A DNA stretch of 64,000 nt, from assembly GCA_020284085.1 (NCBI GenBank), contig JACEVL010000467.1:970501-1034500 (forward strand). Reading direction: 5' to 3'. The notes under the pieces are model-generated. The model saw nothing but the letters and a program-made list of their open reading frames with translations, did no database searches and had not been told where the DNA came from. The position numbers and the translations under genes are program-made. Of the stretch, positions 12,301 to 27,300 are shown piece after piece. Source of the stretch: Aporrectodea caliginosa (Eukaryota; Annelida; Clitellata; Crassiclitellata; Lumbricidae). Within the stretch, counting starts at the first letter, position 1. The number at the start of each line of letters is the position of its first letter.

Positions 12301-15300
12301 CCATTTGGCGGCGATGGGTATAAATAAATTATTTCCATTGTCCTCAGTCATTGTCAAGTCCATAGCTCCCCTTAGTGTTAATCCAAATGACTTTAAGCTC
12401 TCATTTATATTATCTATCCAGAGTAGTCTTGGTCTGCCTTTGTTTCTTTTTCCTCTGAGTCGTGCATACAGTGCACTGTGTGGGATTCAGTCAACTGGCA
12501 TTCTCTCTACATATCCAAACCATCGGAGTCTTCGTTGAACGACTTTGTCTGGCAGAGTTGTTTGGATACCTAATGATATTTGTCTTATGTCATCGTTTCT
12601 TACTTTCTGAAGAATACGCATGTACAATGAAATGTGGTGATAAAACCCATTAACCCTTTAACGATGAGTGTGTACTAAAATGGATGGGAAAACCTATGCA
12701 CCTCGTCGTTAAAGGGTTAACTACTGATTTCAGATCAAAGATGATAACAGAGCAGCAATACTCAAACTGACCGTATGCCATTGCAGGTGCTGAGGCCGGC
12801 AGTTGACCCTGGATGACCCTCAACAGTTCCACTGTAGTAGCAGACCGAATCCTGTTGCGTTGAACAAAGCAAAAGCAAAAGCTGTAACCACCAGGGTATC
12901 TGCTAGCGGACATTCACACGTTCTCACGCAAACAGCATTTTCGAAGGCTCTTCTTTTAGGCACTGAATGCTAATTAATGCAAATGACTTGACTTAGAACT
13001 GTTTCCCATGACAATGTAAGGTTCGATTGTTTAGTACTTTAAGTTAATGGTCCTACTTCAAAGAAACTGCTGTGAAACTCCCCACTACCCTCCCAAAGGT
13101 CCACTCAGTCTTTCATTTGCCACATGGCATTGGTGAAATGATAGTAAGACGTGATGGCCACCTTGCATAGCAGCCATACAGTTAAATTTGACTCCTGTAA
13201 TAACTTGAGATCATCCGTTCATACTATGACTCGTAATCATACTGCAGTGTGTCAGTTTGAAATAATAAACAAAGATTATTATTATTGATACAGCAACAAT
13301 GATAGCAAACAATGGAACATTATAAGCTAGACAGCATTAACAGATACGAACAAACTGACAAAGATGGCTTAACACAATAACACAGACAACAAAAACAGTC
13401 AGCAAATGCATGTTTATGCATATCAAGGCACTTACTATAGCATCCTTCAAGTATCAGCTCGATAGGGCATTGGATAACACACTGGCATAGAGAGCGAGAG
13501 GTACCGAGATCGAGACCCGTAGGCGGACATGCTTTGTATACGCTGCTATTAGCGCCGTGTGATGCAGGCTGTCTGTTCGTTCTGTTAGTAGTTAAGATTT
13601 ATGTCTTCTGTCATTTGTGTTCTTGTGAATTGTTTCAATTGCATAACTGTACCCTGTAACTGGTTGCGGTTTGTCAACCGGATTGTTTCAATAAAAGAAT
13701 ATTATTATTATCTTACAATTGCACTGCACATATACCTATCCAACAAGTGCATTCTGAGGCATATGCCAGAGTCATGTGATACAGTACATAAAAGCAATGC
13801 ACCATTAATCCAGCATGGACGTTCATTGTTCAATATCTCTCGATCGGTCGGTTTAACGCAACAACGTATCCCCGCCGTACGTTTCCCGGTTTAGGATGAC
13901 ATTCTGACGGGATAAAAATTTCTTTGTCACAATCAATAAGCAGGGTAATTAACGGACGCGGTAGCAGGAGGCATAGTTATACACAAGCTGAGCCAAGCGT
14001 TTATTCACTGCGCACGAGTGCCGGCGAAACCCTCCCAGCACATGATTCACATTCACACCATGACCTGCGACTACATAAAACACGGACGATGAAAGGCGGA
14101 AGCAAAGGCAGTAACTGCCGCAAATGACTGACCGCGGTCATTCAGTAGGTGGACAATGCGGCCGAGATCGAGCATATTTTGTTTTTTCAGAACACGAGAC
14201 TGTGTGCGGCACATAACAAGGTGTTAAATGCGATCTTAATACTATTGGGCAACGGGAGATCCTAATGCGAATGGATCGCGGCCGAATATCAAACAAAAAC
14301 ACTCCCGACCGGCGAGAATGTCACGCGGAGAATATCGTACAATATGGAAGCCTTTGTATTCGGACAGCTGCATAATCGGGAATTTATGCAGTGTCACTTC
14401 CAAGAAAATTGCTCACTGGGTGCCGAGGTGAGAGGTTGTGATAACGTCTTAGCAGCTTGGTATTAGATGAAAAACAAATCCACAGACTTGGGGCGGGGAG
14501 ATGGTTCCATGGTAAGATGCTGGCACGAAGATCAGGAGGACGCAGGTTCGATGCCCGCTAGCCCTATAAGACTAACTCAGCCTTCAACACCCTAGGGGTG
14601 ACTGTAAAATGAGCAGTAGGACAGATGGGTGCTTTGCAGGCTGCCACACAGTAAAATTCGACTCCTGCTACACTTGTTATCGTCCGTTACTACTGTGTCA
14701 TGTAATCTTACTGCGTACTTGTCAGTTTTAATTAATAAACAAATATTATTATTACTATCAAAATATATTGAAAGGTGAGAAATATGCTACCGAGCAACAA
14801 ATTTTAAGTACTTGATGGTTCACACTTTAAAGACAAAATGAGTTAACAGATACATAGAGCAAAGTGCAGGTAAAATTTATCAGTTACTTCCATAGTACAC
14901 AAAGTCAGTATGAAAGTCAGATAAAAGTGGCAAATGGAAATGCTTGGTGATACATCACAAAAAGACACCATAAGCTCTCTATATAGGAAGGATTTTAGTT
15001 AAAATCAAAGAAATTGAAATTCAAAGAAAGCACCCAAAACATAAGGCATGAGAACTGGTCACTACTTTCTGAAACTAACACCACAAAAGTTGCATAAATT
15101 AGAAACACGAAAACTGGAATTTAGAAAAAGATTTAATTGAGACTGTAAATCTTGTCTTCAACCTAAATTGAGTATTGCAAATGCTTGCTGTACCTGATCA
15201 GAGACACTGTTATGATTCTCCTGTCCATTGCTATGAACTCTCTTCTCGACATAGTTGGCACTGAACAGCTTTCTGAAATGCATAAGCACAGCTAGGTAAC

Positions 15301-18300
15301 TACAACTATATACAGCAAGAAAACAACAGAAAATTCTAAAGGCAAAGACTAAATTACCAGAATCTAATTAAGGTTTCCTTGCTCAATGTCAGATTCATTT
15401 CACTTAATGAGCTTGTAGGAAAGACCAGCCTTCATTAGATAATAAACCAGTCCAAAGGTAATTAACCCCAAATTTACCCCAGAAGTCTGTCTTTATGTCT
15501 CATTCCTCATACCTTCCCCATTACTCAGGGCTCATTGCTCTCAGACTGGTTCCCTATATATACCCAGTGGCTCACCCTTGTTTCTAGGTTAACTGCCCTT
15601 AACTGCTTCATTCTGAACTCATGTTTCTATGATATAACATCTAAAATCAAACACTAGATGTCCAACCCATCATTCTAATGAATAGCTTCCCTCTTTACAA
15701 ATGTAAACAATCCCTTTTCACTGTCTAAAGTCCTTGAAAGCTCCCACTTCAGCAAAGGTCAGGACTGAAGTGCTTTGGGCAGATATCCCTCTAAGAGGCA
15801 CTCCAGAAGATGCCTTTCAAGGTTAGCAAATGTTCAAGTTACAATCATGCCAAAATCATAAAGCACACAACAATAACACTATACAATACAATTGCATTTA
15901 ATGTTGCCCTCCTTTCAACGTTCAAAGGTGCATACATGATCCGTTTGACAAAATATCAACAGCGTCGAGCATTTTGTGCATGAAGGACTTGCTCAAGGTA
16001 CCTACGCAGTGACTTCCCGAGTGGAGGCTCAAACCTGTACTCTCCACGTTACAGGCCGAGAACTCTATCCATTGGGTCATAGAACAATAATACAAGATTT
16101 CCACAAATGTTTCTTCATTTGCACATGCTCAGTACAGCTCAATTTCAAATCACATACAAGGATTTGAGTGCTGGAAGGCAGTAAAGAAAGGCAAATGGGA
16201 CCAGAAGCACCCTTCTCTTAGGAGCAGCGGCCTTGAATATACCAGAAGTAAAGCAAAAAGCTCTTGCACATAGTCTGGGCGACATCACCACACCAGGGCA
16301 GCAAACCTGTACTCAATGTGCTGCCGGGTTGGGAGCCAGTGCAGAACCTCCAGCATACAGCTGGAGACATGACCAAATATGGGAATTTGCCCAACACGAT
16401 GCACTGCAGAGCGCAACACTTGGTCCAGGTACGCTACTTTACTAGATGGGAGGCTTGTACTACTACTATAACAATTCTTCAGATGCTTTACTAATAAAAC
16501 AGCTACTAGCTATAAATACTGCTTTATATACTGTAGTACTACTCATTTTAATTGTGATGATGGTAGACAAAACCTTCATAGGAAAATACCTGTTCAACTC
16601 AAGAATGAGTTTAAAATGTTCATGAAATGCTGTAAATTCGACCGTGATCTTCGTCATGTGACCACCTTCCTGAAGAAGTAAAGCACAAAACAACATTAGA
16701 AAAGACTCAAAGCATACTGATACAACAAATGTCAAATTTAAAAAAATAAAAAAAAGACAACGTAGCCAACATTTGAAAACAACAACCCACAAAATTACAA
16801 AATACGCAACATTTCAAAAGAAGCACTTATTCATGCATTCATTCTGAGAATTTATATAACGCCTCTTAAAGAGACCTACTCAGAGGCGCTCTCTGCGCTA
16901 GCCTATTATGATATTAAGTGTCATTACGAACAAAAATATTACATCAGTTAGCAAAACAATGCACAGTAAGCTAAAAGAGTCACCAGTTGTAGGCCCACGC
17001 ACACATGTGGAACCAACTAACGGATTCCCATCAAAAGCTGACAGATGGCATGGATGTTCAGAGTCTCTGATGCATAAGAACTCTGTGCAGTCCTATATGA
17101 TGATGATGATCTAGTTTTAAAGTTTCGTCAATTAAGTCAGACAAGTCAATTTATTTTTGCTAAAAATGATAAATGGCACTCATTCCTGTGCTTTTGTAAA
17201 GACTTTCAATGCCTAACAAAGATAAAAGGACTAAAATATGAATGCAATACTGGATTCCTTTTCTATAAAGCTCCTTATGAATTCATCCTTGTGCTGACTC
17301 TCATTACTCAAATGCTGTCAATGCCCATATGCCTACAATCATTCACAGCATTTCCTCTTTGCAAAATCACCGTAATCACACGACTTCACAAAAGATCATG
17401 CAAAATTGCTATACTACACACTGAATCAGAATTTCAGGATAGATGGAATGGCTGTTATATTATTTTACCTCTAAATTTTATATCTAAATTATGACATCAA
17501 CTACCTACTGTGATTCAACATACATGGAGTACAGTTTTCTATCTTTTCTATCTAGATTCCAATAGGGATCATGCAGCAATACGCTGCAGGATCCCATGAT
17601 TCTAGAATGCTGCTGCCACATTTTTTCATGTGGAATACACAGATGGCACCAATCTCTCCCACTGCCCAAAGATGGAGACTGCAATTCTTTGGACATGTTG
17701 ACCGCACTCCAAAAGACGAGGACCACCGGACAGCCCTGTGGGTCGCCAAGAACAAGCCCCCCCAAGGGATTGGAGAACACCAGTAAAAAAAGTCATCAAC
17801 CTAGAGTTACGTAAACTAGAGTCGCGGAGAAGGATCTCGCAGGGCTAAATTTCTGCCTTCATACAGAATGAAGGAAGGTTCAGGACAAAATAGTGGGACT
17901 GACACGGTCATGCTCGGTTGAGTTCAAAACCACAATAGAATACTAGTATTACTTTCAATCTCTCTTCCTCATTTATCAAAGGTGCAACAACAAAATCTGC
18001 ACTCATCACAGCAGATACTTCCTGTTCATAGTACTACTGTGGTGCATTGGTTAGTGTGAGAGACTGTCAACAAGAGGTCAGAGGTTAAAATCCCCTCCAG
18101 GGCGGAAAGGCAGTATGAGGTTTGTCATACTTGCACCCCGGTGAACTCGGCCATAAAATGAGTACATTGACCGTACACTGTCAGAGGGAAGACGACGTGG
18201 CGAGGGACAGGTTAAGGCACTGGAGTTCTTACGCTGAGCATAAGACAGTCAGATTGATAACATTTCATATCCACGCCACCTATGGGAGCTAGCTTTATGG

Positions 18301-21300
18301 ACTGCTCTTCTTGCTGGCGATACTAGGTTTAAGAATCAGTGAATTAGTGTGGCCAGGTTGTAGACCCTGATGCATCACTCTGAACTGATGATGCCTTGCA
18401 TGAACCCCACACATCCCTATCCAGACATATCAGATAAAGGACCCTTAGAAAAGGACAAGCTTTATGACGACGTTGAGCAATGAATGGATATAGAAAGTCC
18501 GAGCCTAAGTGACTATATCGACTCGGACTATATCGGACTGTCCTGACCAGCACTCGTGAATAACCTGATGCTTCGCACTTAGGTTTGAAATATGGAGTTC
18601 ATGATTATGATTCTTGAACATTAACCAGTTATGTGGGCTGATGATGGCAACATGTCTACTGATGCCTTGTGAAATATTATTATGGCACTATCTTTATTAC
18701 TCTACAACACTTGTCTTCAACTTGGACATATTCATTTGCAGTGAAGTACACCCAAAGCCAAGCAAGCACTGCAAAGGTAGGAGTTATTTAAGACCATTGC
18801 AAAAATGAAACCATGACCATGCATATTCTGGTTTAACTGTAGTCATAGATGTAATTAATCAGAGGTTACTGCAGTCATGCCTCAACAAGCAGGGCAGTAA
18901 AACTGAATAAGAGTGGGGGCAGGACATGGCTCTCGTTTACCGTGCATATGGCATTTCGATGAAGGGAAAACAGCAGCTGAAGACTTAAAAATCGACAACT
19001 GAGAAAGCAAGCAGGCGAATGCAACATGTTGGTCATTGACTTCATAAGAAGCCATTCTACGCAGGTTGGGTCCACAAAGAAATGAAGCCTGGACGCTGAC
19101 AAGGGAGGAATTCTAGATAGCCAGTTGTTGGTCTCGAAAGGTCAATCTATACCCCTAGAACTTATTAACAAAAGTGGGCACTGTTTAAAATAAACACAAA
19201 TTAACATATTTTCAATTAGTCTCAATTAACAGGTAGATCAATAGGGAAACAGAGGTACGTGACAGTCAAGAAGTTAGGCCAAAACAAAATAATGTTGTGT
19301 TTCCGGTAACCCGACCGAGTCACTTTTTTACGCCCGACTGGGAAAATTTTGTGAAAAAAATTTTTGGGGAAAAACTTATTTAAAAAAATTTGTTTATATT
19401 GACACGTGAATTTAACCTTTGCGACATTGTTAACATTGCTTTCCATTGCATAAAAATATTTTTTTTTGCCTCAGCAAGGTGAAATATGATGACGATATAT
19501 TCGTTTATTATTATACAACGATGCAGCATTGCATAAAAATATTTTACAAAATAAATTTTTCCATCCTACCTACCTACCCAGATTTTAAAACCACTGTTAC
19601 CGGAAACACACCTATATTTTTTTGGCCTTAGCACACTGGACAGACAACTGAAAGACTGAGACCCGTTCAAATCCCTGCAAGGGCATGAATATGCTTTGAG
19701 ATTTTGGCTCTACTTGTGCCCCTAGTCAATAAAGTTATATCGAGTACAATGATTGTACACTGTCGGTGGTAAGATTAGACGGCATGGTAGAGGACTGGCC
19801 ACCCGCCCTCATATGCCGAGACTAAGAAAAATGAAATCGCTAACACCTCACACCCATTGACAACCTGTCTCAGAAATGCTTCCTTGCCCGGATGCTATAC
19901 AAATAAACTATGTTTTCCCTAGATCTGGCTATTTAAATCCTTCATTTTCCCCTATGACTAGCTTAGCTCTTCTTCCTCTATGTTCCATTGATGTACAATA
20001 AAGCTTCTTATTCAATTCATTGGTTGAGTATATAAATTTTTTTATTTGTTTGAATGTATTAATCTTGCCATGTACAGTGCTGTGCGTTTGCTAGTGCTTC
20101 TCAATAAAGGAAATACTTACTTACTTACTTATACTGCATCAGTGTACTCATTTTATAACCGAGTTCGCTAGGCAGTGCAAGTGGAGCCCCAGAATCTGAA
20201 AAGAAATTTCTGCCCTGGTTTGGATTTGAACGTCCAACCTTTCGACTGGCAGTCCAGCACACTAATCACTACACTACGGCGCTCCCTAATGACAGATGTG
20301 CACTAAATAAGTATTATCCTATTCGTCCACAGCTATAGCCTACGGTTATAAACTGGGTAACAGGTCAGCCAACATCTTTCCATCCCATAAAACGTGACCA
20401 GAAGAAGCCGAGCAGCGTAACAAAGGCATTTCATCATTATACTCTGTGTCACAGGCACTGACAGGAATTTTCCTCTGGGACAAAACATTAAAACTTGCAG
20501 TCAGAAAGAATCCAAAATCAATACAATACAATAAAACTGTATTTGATATTGTCCTCCTTCCAAAGTTTAGAAGTGTGCACACGACAGTATGCGACAGAAC
20601 ATCGATGGTGCAGAGCAATTGTGAGTTAAGGACTCACTTGTCAGATGCAAATAAAGGTTACTTTACTTACAGTTTAACTATTTTGGACAAGGCTCGAACT
20701 CATACTCTCTGCATTACAGGGTAAATGCTCTAACCACTTGGCCACCATGCCACATGGCCAGCAACAAACAAAAATGCAATAGCCATCATGGAGAGTGACC
20801 AACTAAATGCAACAGCTATCAGGAATAGCAAATGCAACAGCCATCAGGAATAGCAAATGCAACAGCCATCAGGAATAGCAAATGCAACAGCCATCAGGAA
20901 TAGCAAATGCAACAGCCATCAGGAATAGCAAATGCAACAGCCATCAGGAATAGCAAATGCAACAGCCATCAGGAATAGCAAATGCAACAGCCATCAGGAA
21001 TAGCAAATGCAACAGCCATCAGGAATAGCAAATGCAACAGCCATCAGGAATAGCAAATGCAACAGCCATCAGGAATAGCAAATGCAACAGCCATCAGGAA
21101 TAGCAAATGCAACAGCCATCAGGAATAGCAAATGCAACAGCCATCAGGAATAGCAAATGCAACAGCCATCAGGAATAGCAAATGCAACAGCCATCAGGAA
21201 TAGCAAATGCAACAGCCATCAGGAATAGCAAATGCAACAGCCATCAGGAATAGCAAATGCAACAGCCATCAGGAATAGCAAATGCAACAACAGCCAGGAA

Positions 21301-24300
21301 TAGCAAAAAATCAGGAATAAATGCAACAGCCATCAGGAATAGCAAATGCAACAGCTATCAGGAATAGCAAATGCAACAGCCATCAAGCAAATGCAACAGC
21401 CATCAGGAATAGCAAATGCAACAGCCATCAGGAATAGCATTAATGCAACAGCTATCACGAAAATAACAATAACGAAAATTCATCAACATTTTCGTTAATA
21501 CAAAAAATAAAAATAGGCAACAGCAATATGGATGAACAGCCATAAATGAGAACGAAAAATGCAATGCAACATTTTTCAGGAATGAAATTTGTCAGTTACA
21601 GCCATCAGGAAACTGCAACAGTATTCATGCAAAAGCATCAGAAATGCAACTGTAGCCCCATGCTAGCAAATGTTTTCATAGCTCATGAGGAAATTGTGAA
21701 ACAGCGTCAGGAATTAATACGCACAATTTAGCCAGACTTAATTATTGTAACTAAGTAGTAACTAAAAACAACTAAAATAAAAATCCATTAACTATAACTA
21801 TAACTATGCAAACTAAAAAATAATGCTAACTAGGAAACTATACAGCTATAACTAAAATAAAACAGCCATTAACTATAACCATAACTATAACTAAAATAAA
21901 ATCTGTAAGGAAAATCACATAGCAATGCAACAGCCATCAGGAATAGCAATGCAACAGCCACCAGGAATAGCAAATGCAACAGCCATCAGAAATAGCAAAT
22001 GCAACAGCCACCAGGAATAGCAATGCAACAGCCATCAGGAATAGCAAATGCAACAGCCATCAGGAATAGCAAATGCAACAGCCATCAGGAATAGCAAATG
22101 CAACAGCCATCAGGAATAGCAAATGCAACAGCCATCAGGAATAGCAATGCAACAGCCATCAGAATAGAATAACAAATGCAACAGCCATCAGGAATAGCAA
22201 ATGCAACAGCCATCAGGAATAGCAATGCAACAGCCATCAGGAATAGCAAATGCAACAGCCATCAGGAATAGCAAATGCAACAGCCATCAGGAATAGCAAA
22301 TGCAACAGCCATCAGGAATAGCAAATGCAACAGCCATCAGAAATAGCAAATGCAACAGCCATCAGGAATAGCAAATGCAACAGCCATCAGAAATAGCAAA
22401 TGCAACAGCCATCAGGAATAGCAAATGCAACAGCCATCAGGAATAGCAAATGCAACAGCCATCAGGAATAGCAAATGCAACAGCCATCAGGAATAGCAAA
22501 TGCAACAGCCATCAGGAATAGCAAATGCAACAGCCACCAGGAACAACAAATGCAACAGCCATCAGGAATAGCAAATGCAACAGCCACCAGGAATAGCAAA
22601 TGCAACAGCCATCAGGAATAGCAAATGCAACAGCCATCAGGAATAGCAAATGCAACAGCCACCAGGCCCAGCAACCAAACGAATGCAACAGCCACCAGGG
22701 ACAGCAACGACATAGGGCAATAACTACTGCAGACTAACAATGTCGTTGTGTACATAAAACCTCCCTCAATAGAGAGCTTTGCGTCGGGTTGGGTTGCACT
22801 GAAGACCGTCTCCACTTGCAAACAGTGAAACCAAGAACCACAGAACGGCCAAACTACTATTTATCTTCGTACGTATGGAAGCTGAAATAAGGATCGACTT
22901 CCAAAATAGAACAAAAATGCGATAATTCCGACGCAACTTCCACCCCGCATTGCGTTTGCATCCATTCCGCTGGATCCGTCCCTTTTTCGTTCTAACCGTC
23001 TGCGCCTTCATCGTTCCATGACGCGGTGTAATCCAGACTCCCGCACGGCCAGGCTGTCATTGTTAGTTGAGGCCTGCAGTCAGTCTCAAAATATTTCCCC
23101 GAATTTGCGATTCTGCGGACTTAATGAATAACTGGGCAAAAAGATCACAAAGCACTGCCGTCGGCATTCGTGGAGTGGTAGTTACTGCTCTGGAGGATAA
23201 TAAACTACCTTGCAATCGAGAAGATAATAATAAGCCAACCCCGAAAAGCAGAAGACAAAGCAACGAGACCGAAGTCAAAAGCCGAAAAGAAACCCAAGCA
23301 TTACCTTATGAAGAAAATAACCTTAGCTTGGCAATTTATTTTGTTTTAGAGAGGTTGTTCTATGCTAACATGAAAAATCAGGTTAACCAGATAAAGAATA
23401 TGCTCTTGTTTAGTATTATGATTTTTATGATTTCTTTTGCTCATCTTGTCAATATCACTGTATTCATTTTATAGCAGACATCTTTCGTAAGTTAGTCTAG
23501 TGAAGAAGTGCATTCATTTTAATACATTTACGAAATAGTTGACAAGTTTCCAATTGATATTGTTCAGTACAGGCTGTAAAGCCAATAGGTTGATAACTTA
23601 GCATTGTGTCCAGCCCTTCTCTTTACAAGCTTTTCAGTTCGAAAAGGGCCAGGGACCTCTTTTCTATATATATATATAAAATCTAAAATGAATAGACTCT
23701 GGTCCAACTGGAGGTATTATAAGCTATTCCACATCCAGAATAATAATAGCCAACCAACAAGAAAGGCCCGAGTTGCCCAAATTTCTTCCAGCACAACACA
23801 CAATGACCAGCACTTATTCACTGACTATGTAATCAAGAAGATTATATTCAGCAGCATAGATTTTTGAACTACATTAAAATGCTATCCTGATGTAGGACTT
23901 CTCACTACGTAACAATCTAGTTTAATAAATACGTTTATATGACAAAAAGAATTATGTTGGATCATATATCAAAAGGAATTAATAAGCTAATAAGTAAGAT
24001 TAATCAGTGAAAATCGTTCAGTCAATAGAAAACAACAAAAACCGTTTGACAGTAATCTTCTATGGATACATGTTCACTGTCGCTAAAATCATCCAACTTC
24101 TGTTACCGTAGTTGAACATATAATTTGGCTCAAATCTAGACTAAACGGAATCATTTAGCAACCGGAAAAAACAAAAACAACTTAAAAGCCATTTTGTGTA
24201 GGTTGTCATTCAGTAATATCATCTGCATGCAACCTTTTGTGAGCCTCCAATCTCCAGAGCAAAAACCCACCTGTTATTCAAATCACAAGGAACCAACTTC

Positions 24301-27300
24301 CTCCCTCTATCCAAGGGCTCCTATATAGTAGTACATATTATCCACAGGTCGTTGCTCTATCTCACTCCATCCTACCTCCCTCCCTACCTACATCCCTACT
24401 TCAATCCTTCCATCCCTCTCCCTTTTCTCTCTCCCAAATCCTACAGTAAAGCTTAACTGAGATAGCATGTATGACGTAGTCGGCTATGCAGCCCATAAAC
24501 AAAATTCAGAAGGAGAATCCTTCCCAGTCTACAAAACAGCAATCAACAAAGTGGCTAACCGGTAACAACAGGGACTACTTAGCAAGTTGCCGCCTGGCTA
24601 AGTGGAAACGGTGGAACTGAACTATGGCACAGCAAAGACTCGGCAGCAAAGTAGCTGAAAGCAGCTGGGCAATCCCAGGTAAACAATATCAAGACTGACC
24701 TCTTTCTCAAGAAGCTCAGCAAGCCAGATGAAAATAATTAGACCTTTGCAACAGGCTAAATACAAAATGTGGTTGATAGAATAACAATAATAATAATAAC
24801 AATAATAATTATAATCGTTAAATTGGAACTGACAAGTATGCAGAAAGATTACATGTATGATATAGTAGTAACAGATGAAACAGATGATAATAAGTTTAAT
24901 AGGAGTCGAATTTAACTGTATGGCAGCCTGCAAGGCGCCCATCTGTCCTACTGCTCATTTAACAGTTGCCCCTTAGGGAGTTGAAGGCAGAGTCAATCGT
25001 ATGGGGCTAGCGGGTATTGAACTTGCATCCTTCTGATCTCATGCCAGCGTGTTACCATTCAACCATCTACTATTATATAAAAAGTAGAAGCTGGTAGAAC
25101 CACCTAAAGATAACAACTTCATTAGCCTGTCTCTAACATACTGTCTCATCCCGGCTAAGTCATTTGGATACTGTCTCATCCAAAGCACATCTTTAAGATA
25201 CTGTCTCAACCAGACCACGTCTTTGACAAAGTGTCTCATCCACACAACATCTTTTGTATCATCCAAACCACATCTTTTTGGTACTGTCTTTAAGATACTG
25301 TCTCATCTAGATCAAGTCTTTAAGATACTGTCTCACCAAGACTATGTCTCATCTGCACTATGTCTTTTGCATACTGTATCATCTAGACCATGTCTTAAAG
25401 ATACTGTATTATCGCAGCCATGGTGCCTTTAAGATACTGTTGCATCCAGCCTATGTCTTTGGGTACTGAATCGTCCAGACCAAATCTTTTGGATACTGCC
25501 TCCTCAAGACTATGACTTTAACTAGATCTTTTGGCACCATTCAGCCTGCCCTGTGAAATGCCCTCCCCTCCCTCCTCTTTGCATGTTCCATTCTTTCTGG
25601 ATCTGTTTTCTACAGTTCTCTCTCTCCTCAAACCGATTTCTTCTCTTGGGTACTCGCACTGGAAGCGCTACTGAATGGCTACTGCTGTAAACGGCGCTAT
25701 TTAAGCTGCTAATTACATTACATTTAATACACAGTAGGGTGGTCCTTATGTGGCATCAAAAACCAAATGGGCACTTTTAAATTTCTTACCCCTGGATATT
25801 GTTATATGTAATGAAAAACAAATTAAACCCCAAAAAATGTCAAGTTATAATATGATTAAGAGGTGCCACACTCGTCACAAAGTTCTCGTTTGACTCTGCA
25901 GCAAATCGACGCATTCCCTTTCAGATGGGAAACAGATGAATAATGATGTTAGTAATGAGTTAATTTCTCCTGAACTATCTGGAGGCGACAAAGTTGAAAG
26001 ATTACCAGTGGTTATTTCTGGAGGTGTTCCCAAGCTGCCAGCAGGAACAGGTGAAGCAATGGCCAAAGCAATGGTAGACTGCTTGAAAGACTGGAATATC
26101 AAAGACTGCGTTTAAGCAATGTCATTTGATAAAACCAGTAGCAAAACTGGCCTTAATTTGCAGCTTGTACACTAATTGAGTTAAAGATGGGAAGACACTC
26201 CATCTTTCATGCCACCATCACATAGGCCTAATGGAAATTGTTGCAGAAAAGGCCTTTAGTGCGTGTGAACGGTGTGACATGCAGTCAACTGGTCCTGACA
26301 TTCTGCTCTTTAAGTGTTTCGAGCAACATTGACAATATATAGACATGGAATAGTACACAACTCATGGTGATGGCGTGGCAGATAATAAAGATATTATAGT
26401 GTTTTGCAAATAGCAGATCGTGATAACATAAGCACATGATGACTATCAGGAGCTGCTGGAACTGACAATCATCTACTTTGGTGACATCCCTGCAAGAGGA
26501 ATCTGGTTCATGCAACCAGGAGCACTCCATCGAGCCAGATGGATGGCTCGTGTCATCTGTGCAATCAAAATAACGCCCATTCATGCATAGTTTCTGAGGA
26601 TTAAATGTGAGCAAGCTGGTATACAGAAATTTGCTATCTTTGCTTCCAAGGTTTATGTCCGCTACTGGTTTTATCTCTGCTTGTAGCTGCAGCTCTTGCA
26701 AGCAACTTGGCATTCCTCATCAAGCTTCTTAATTATGGAATCAAAGCTGTCTCTAAAGCGGCTAGCAGCGCTTTTTAAAGACACCTTTGGTACCTGAGTG
26801 AAACTCTTTTATCACTGTCATTTTTTGATCCTGACATCTCTGTTGCAGTCAAGCGCGAGTTGGCGAAAGCCTTGGAAACACAAGAGCACCCTCCAAAACG
26901 GATAATTGTTGAAGTTGCTGCAACACCTTATCAGCGAAAAGACTGTTTCTAACTTCGTAACCAAATCTTCATGTAGTTTCTTTGAAGTGTCGAGTCTTCC
27001 AACAGAGTTTCTGATAGTTGATCCACTCGAATGGGAAAAGCCACCTGACTACCAAGGTGCCATCGAGTTTGTTCGAACAATGAAGGTCGTTAACGACTGT
27101 GCGGAAAGGGGAGTTGCACTTGTGCAGAATTTCAATAGTATTCTCACAAAGAATGAGGACCAAAAACAATTCCTACTGCAGTTAGTGGAGCAACATCAGC
27201 AAAAGTATCCATATGCACCGAAGCAGACAGTAACTAAGAACTTACGACCATAGCAAATATTAACGAGTTGTAAATCTATCTGTAGACTAGGTTATTGTGT

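Noticed and set aside
23067..23474. 135-residue plus-strand open frame
   Set aside because: No motif, no splice context, and it ends in AT-rich Ile/Phe-rich translation; likely chance.
26285..26713. 142-residue minus-strand open frame inside the hAT transposon
   Set aside because: It is antisense to transposase blocks that are recognisable on the plus strand.
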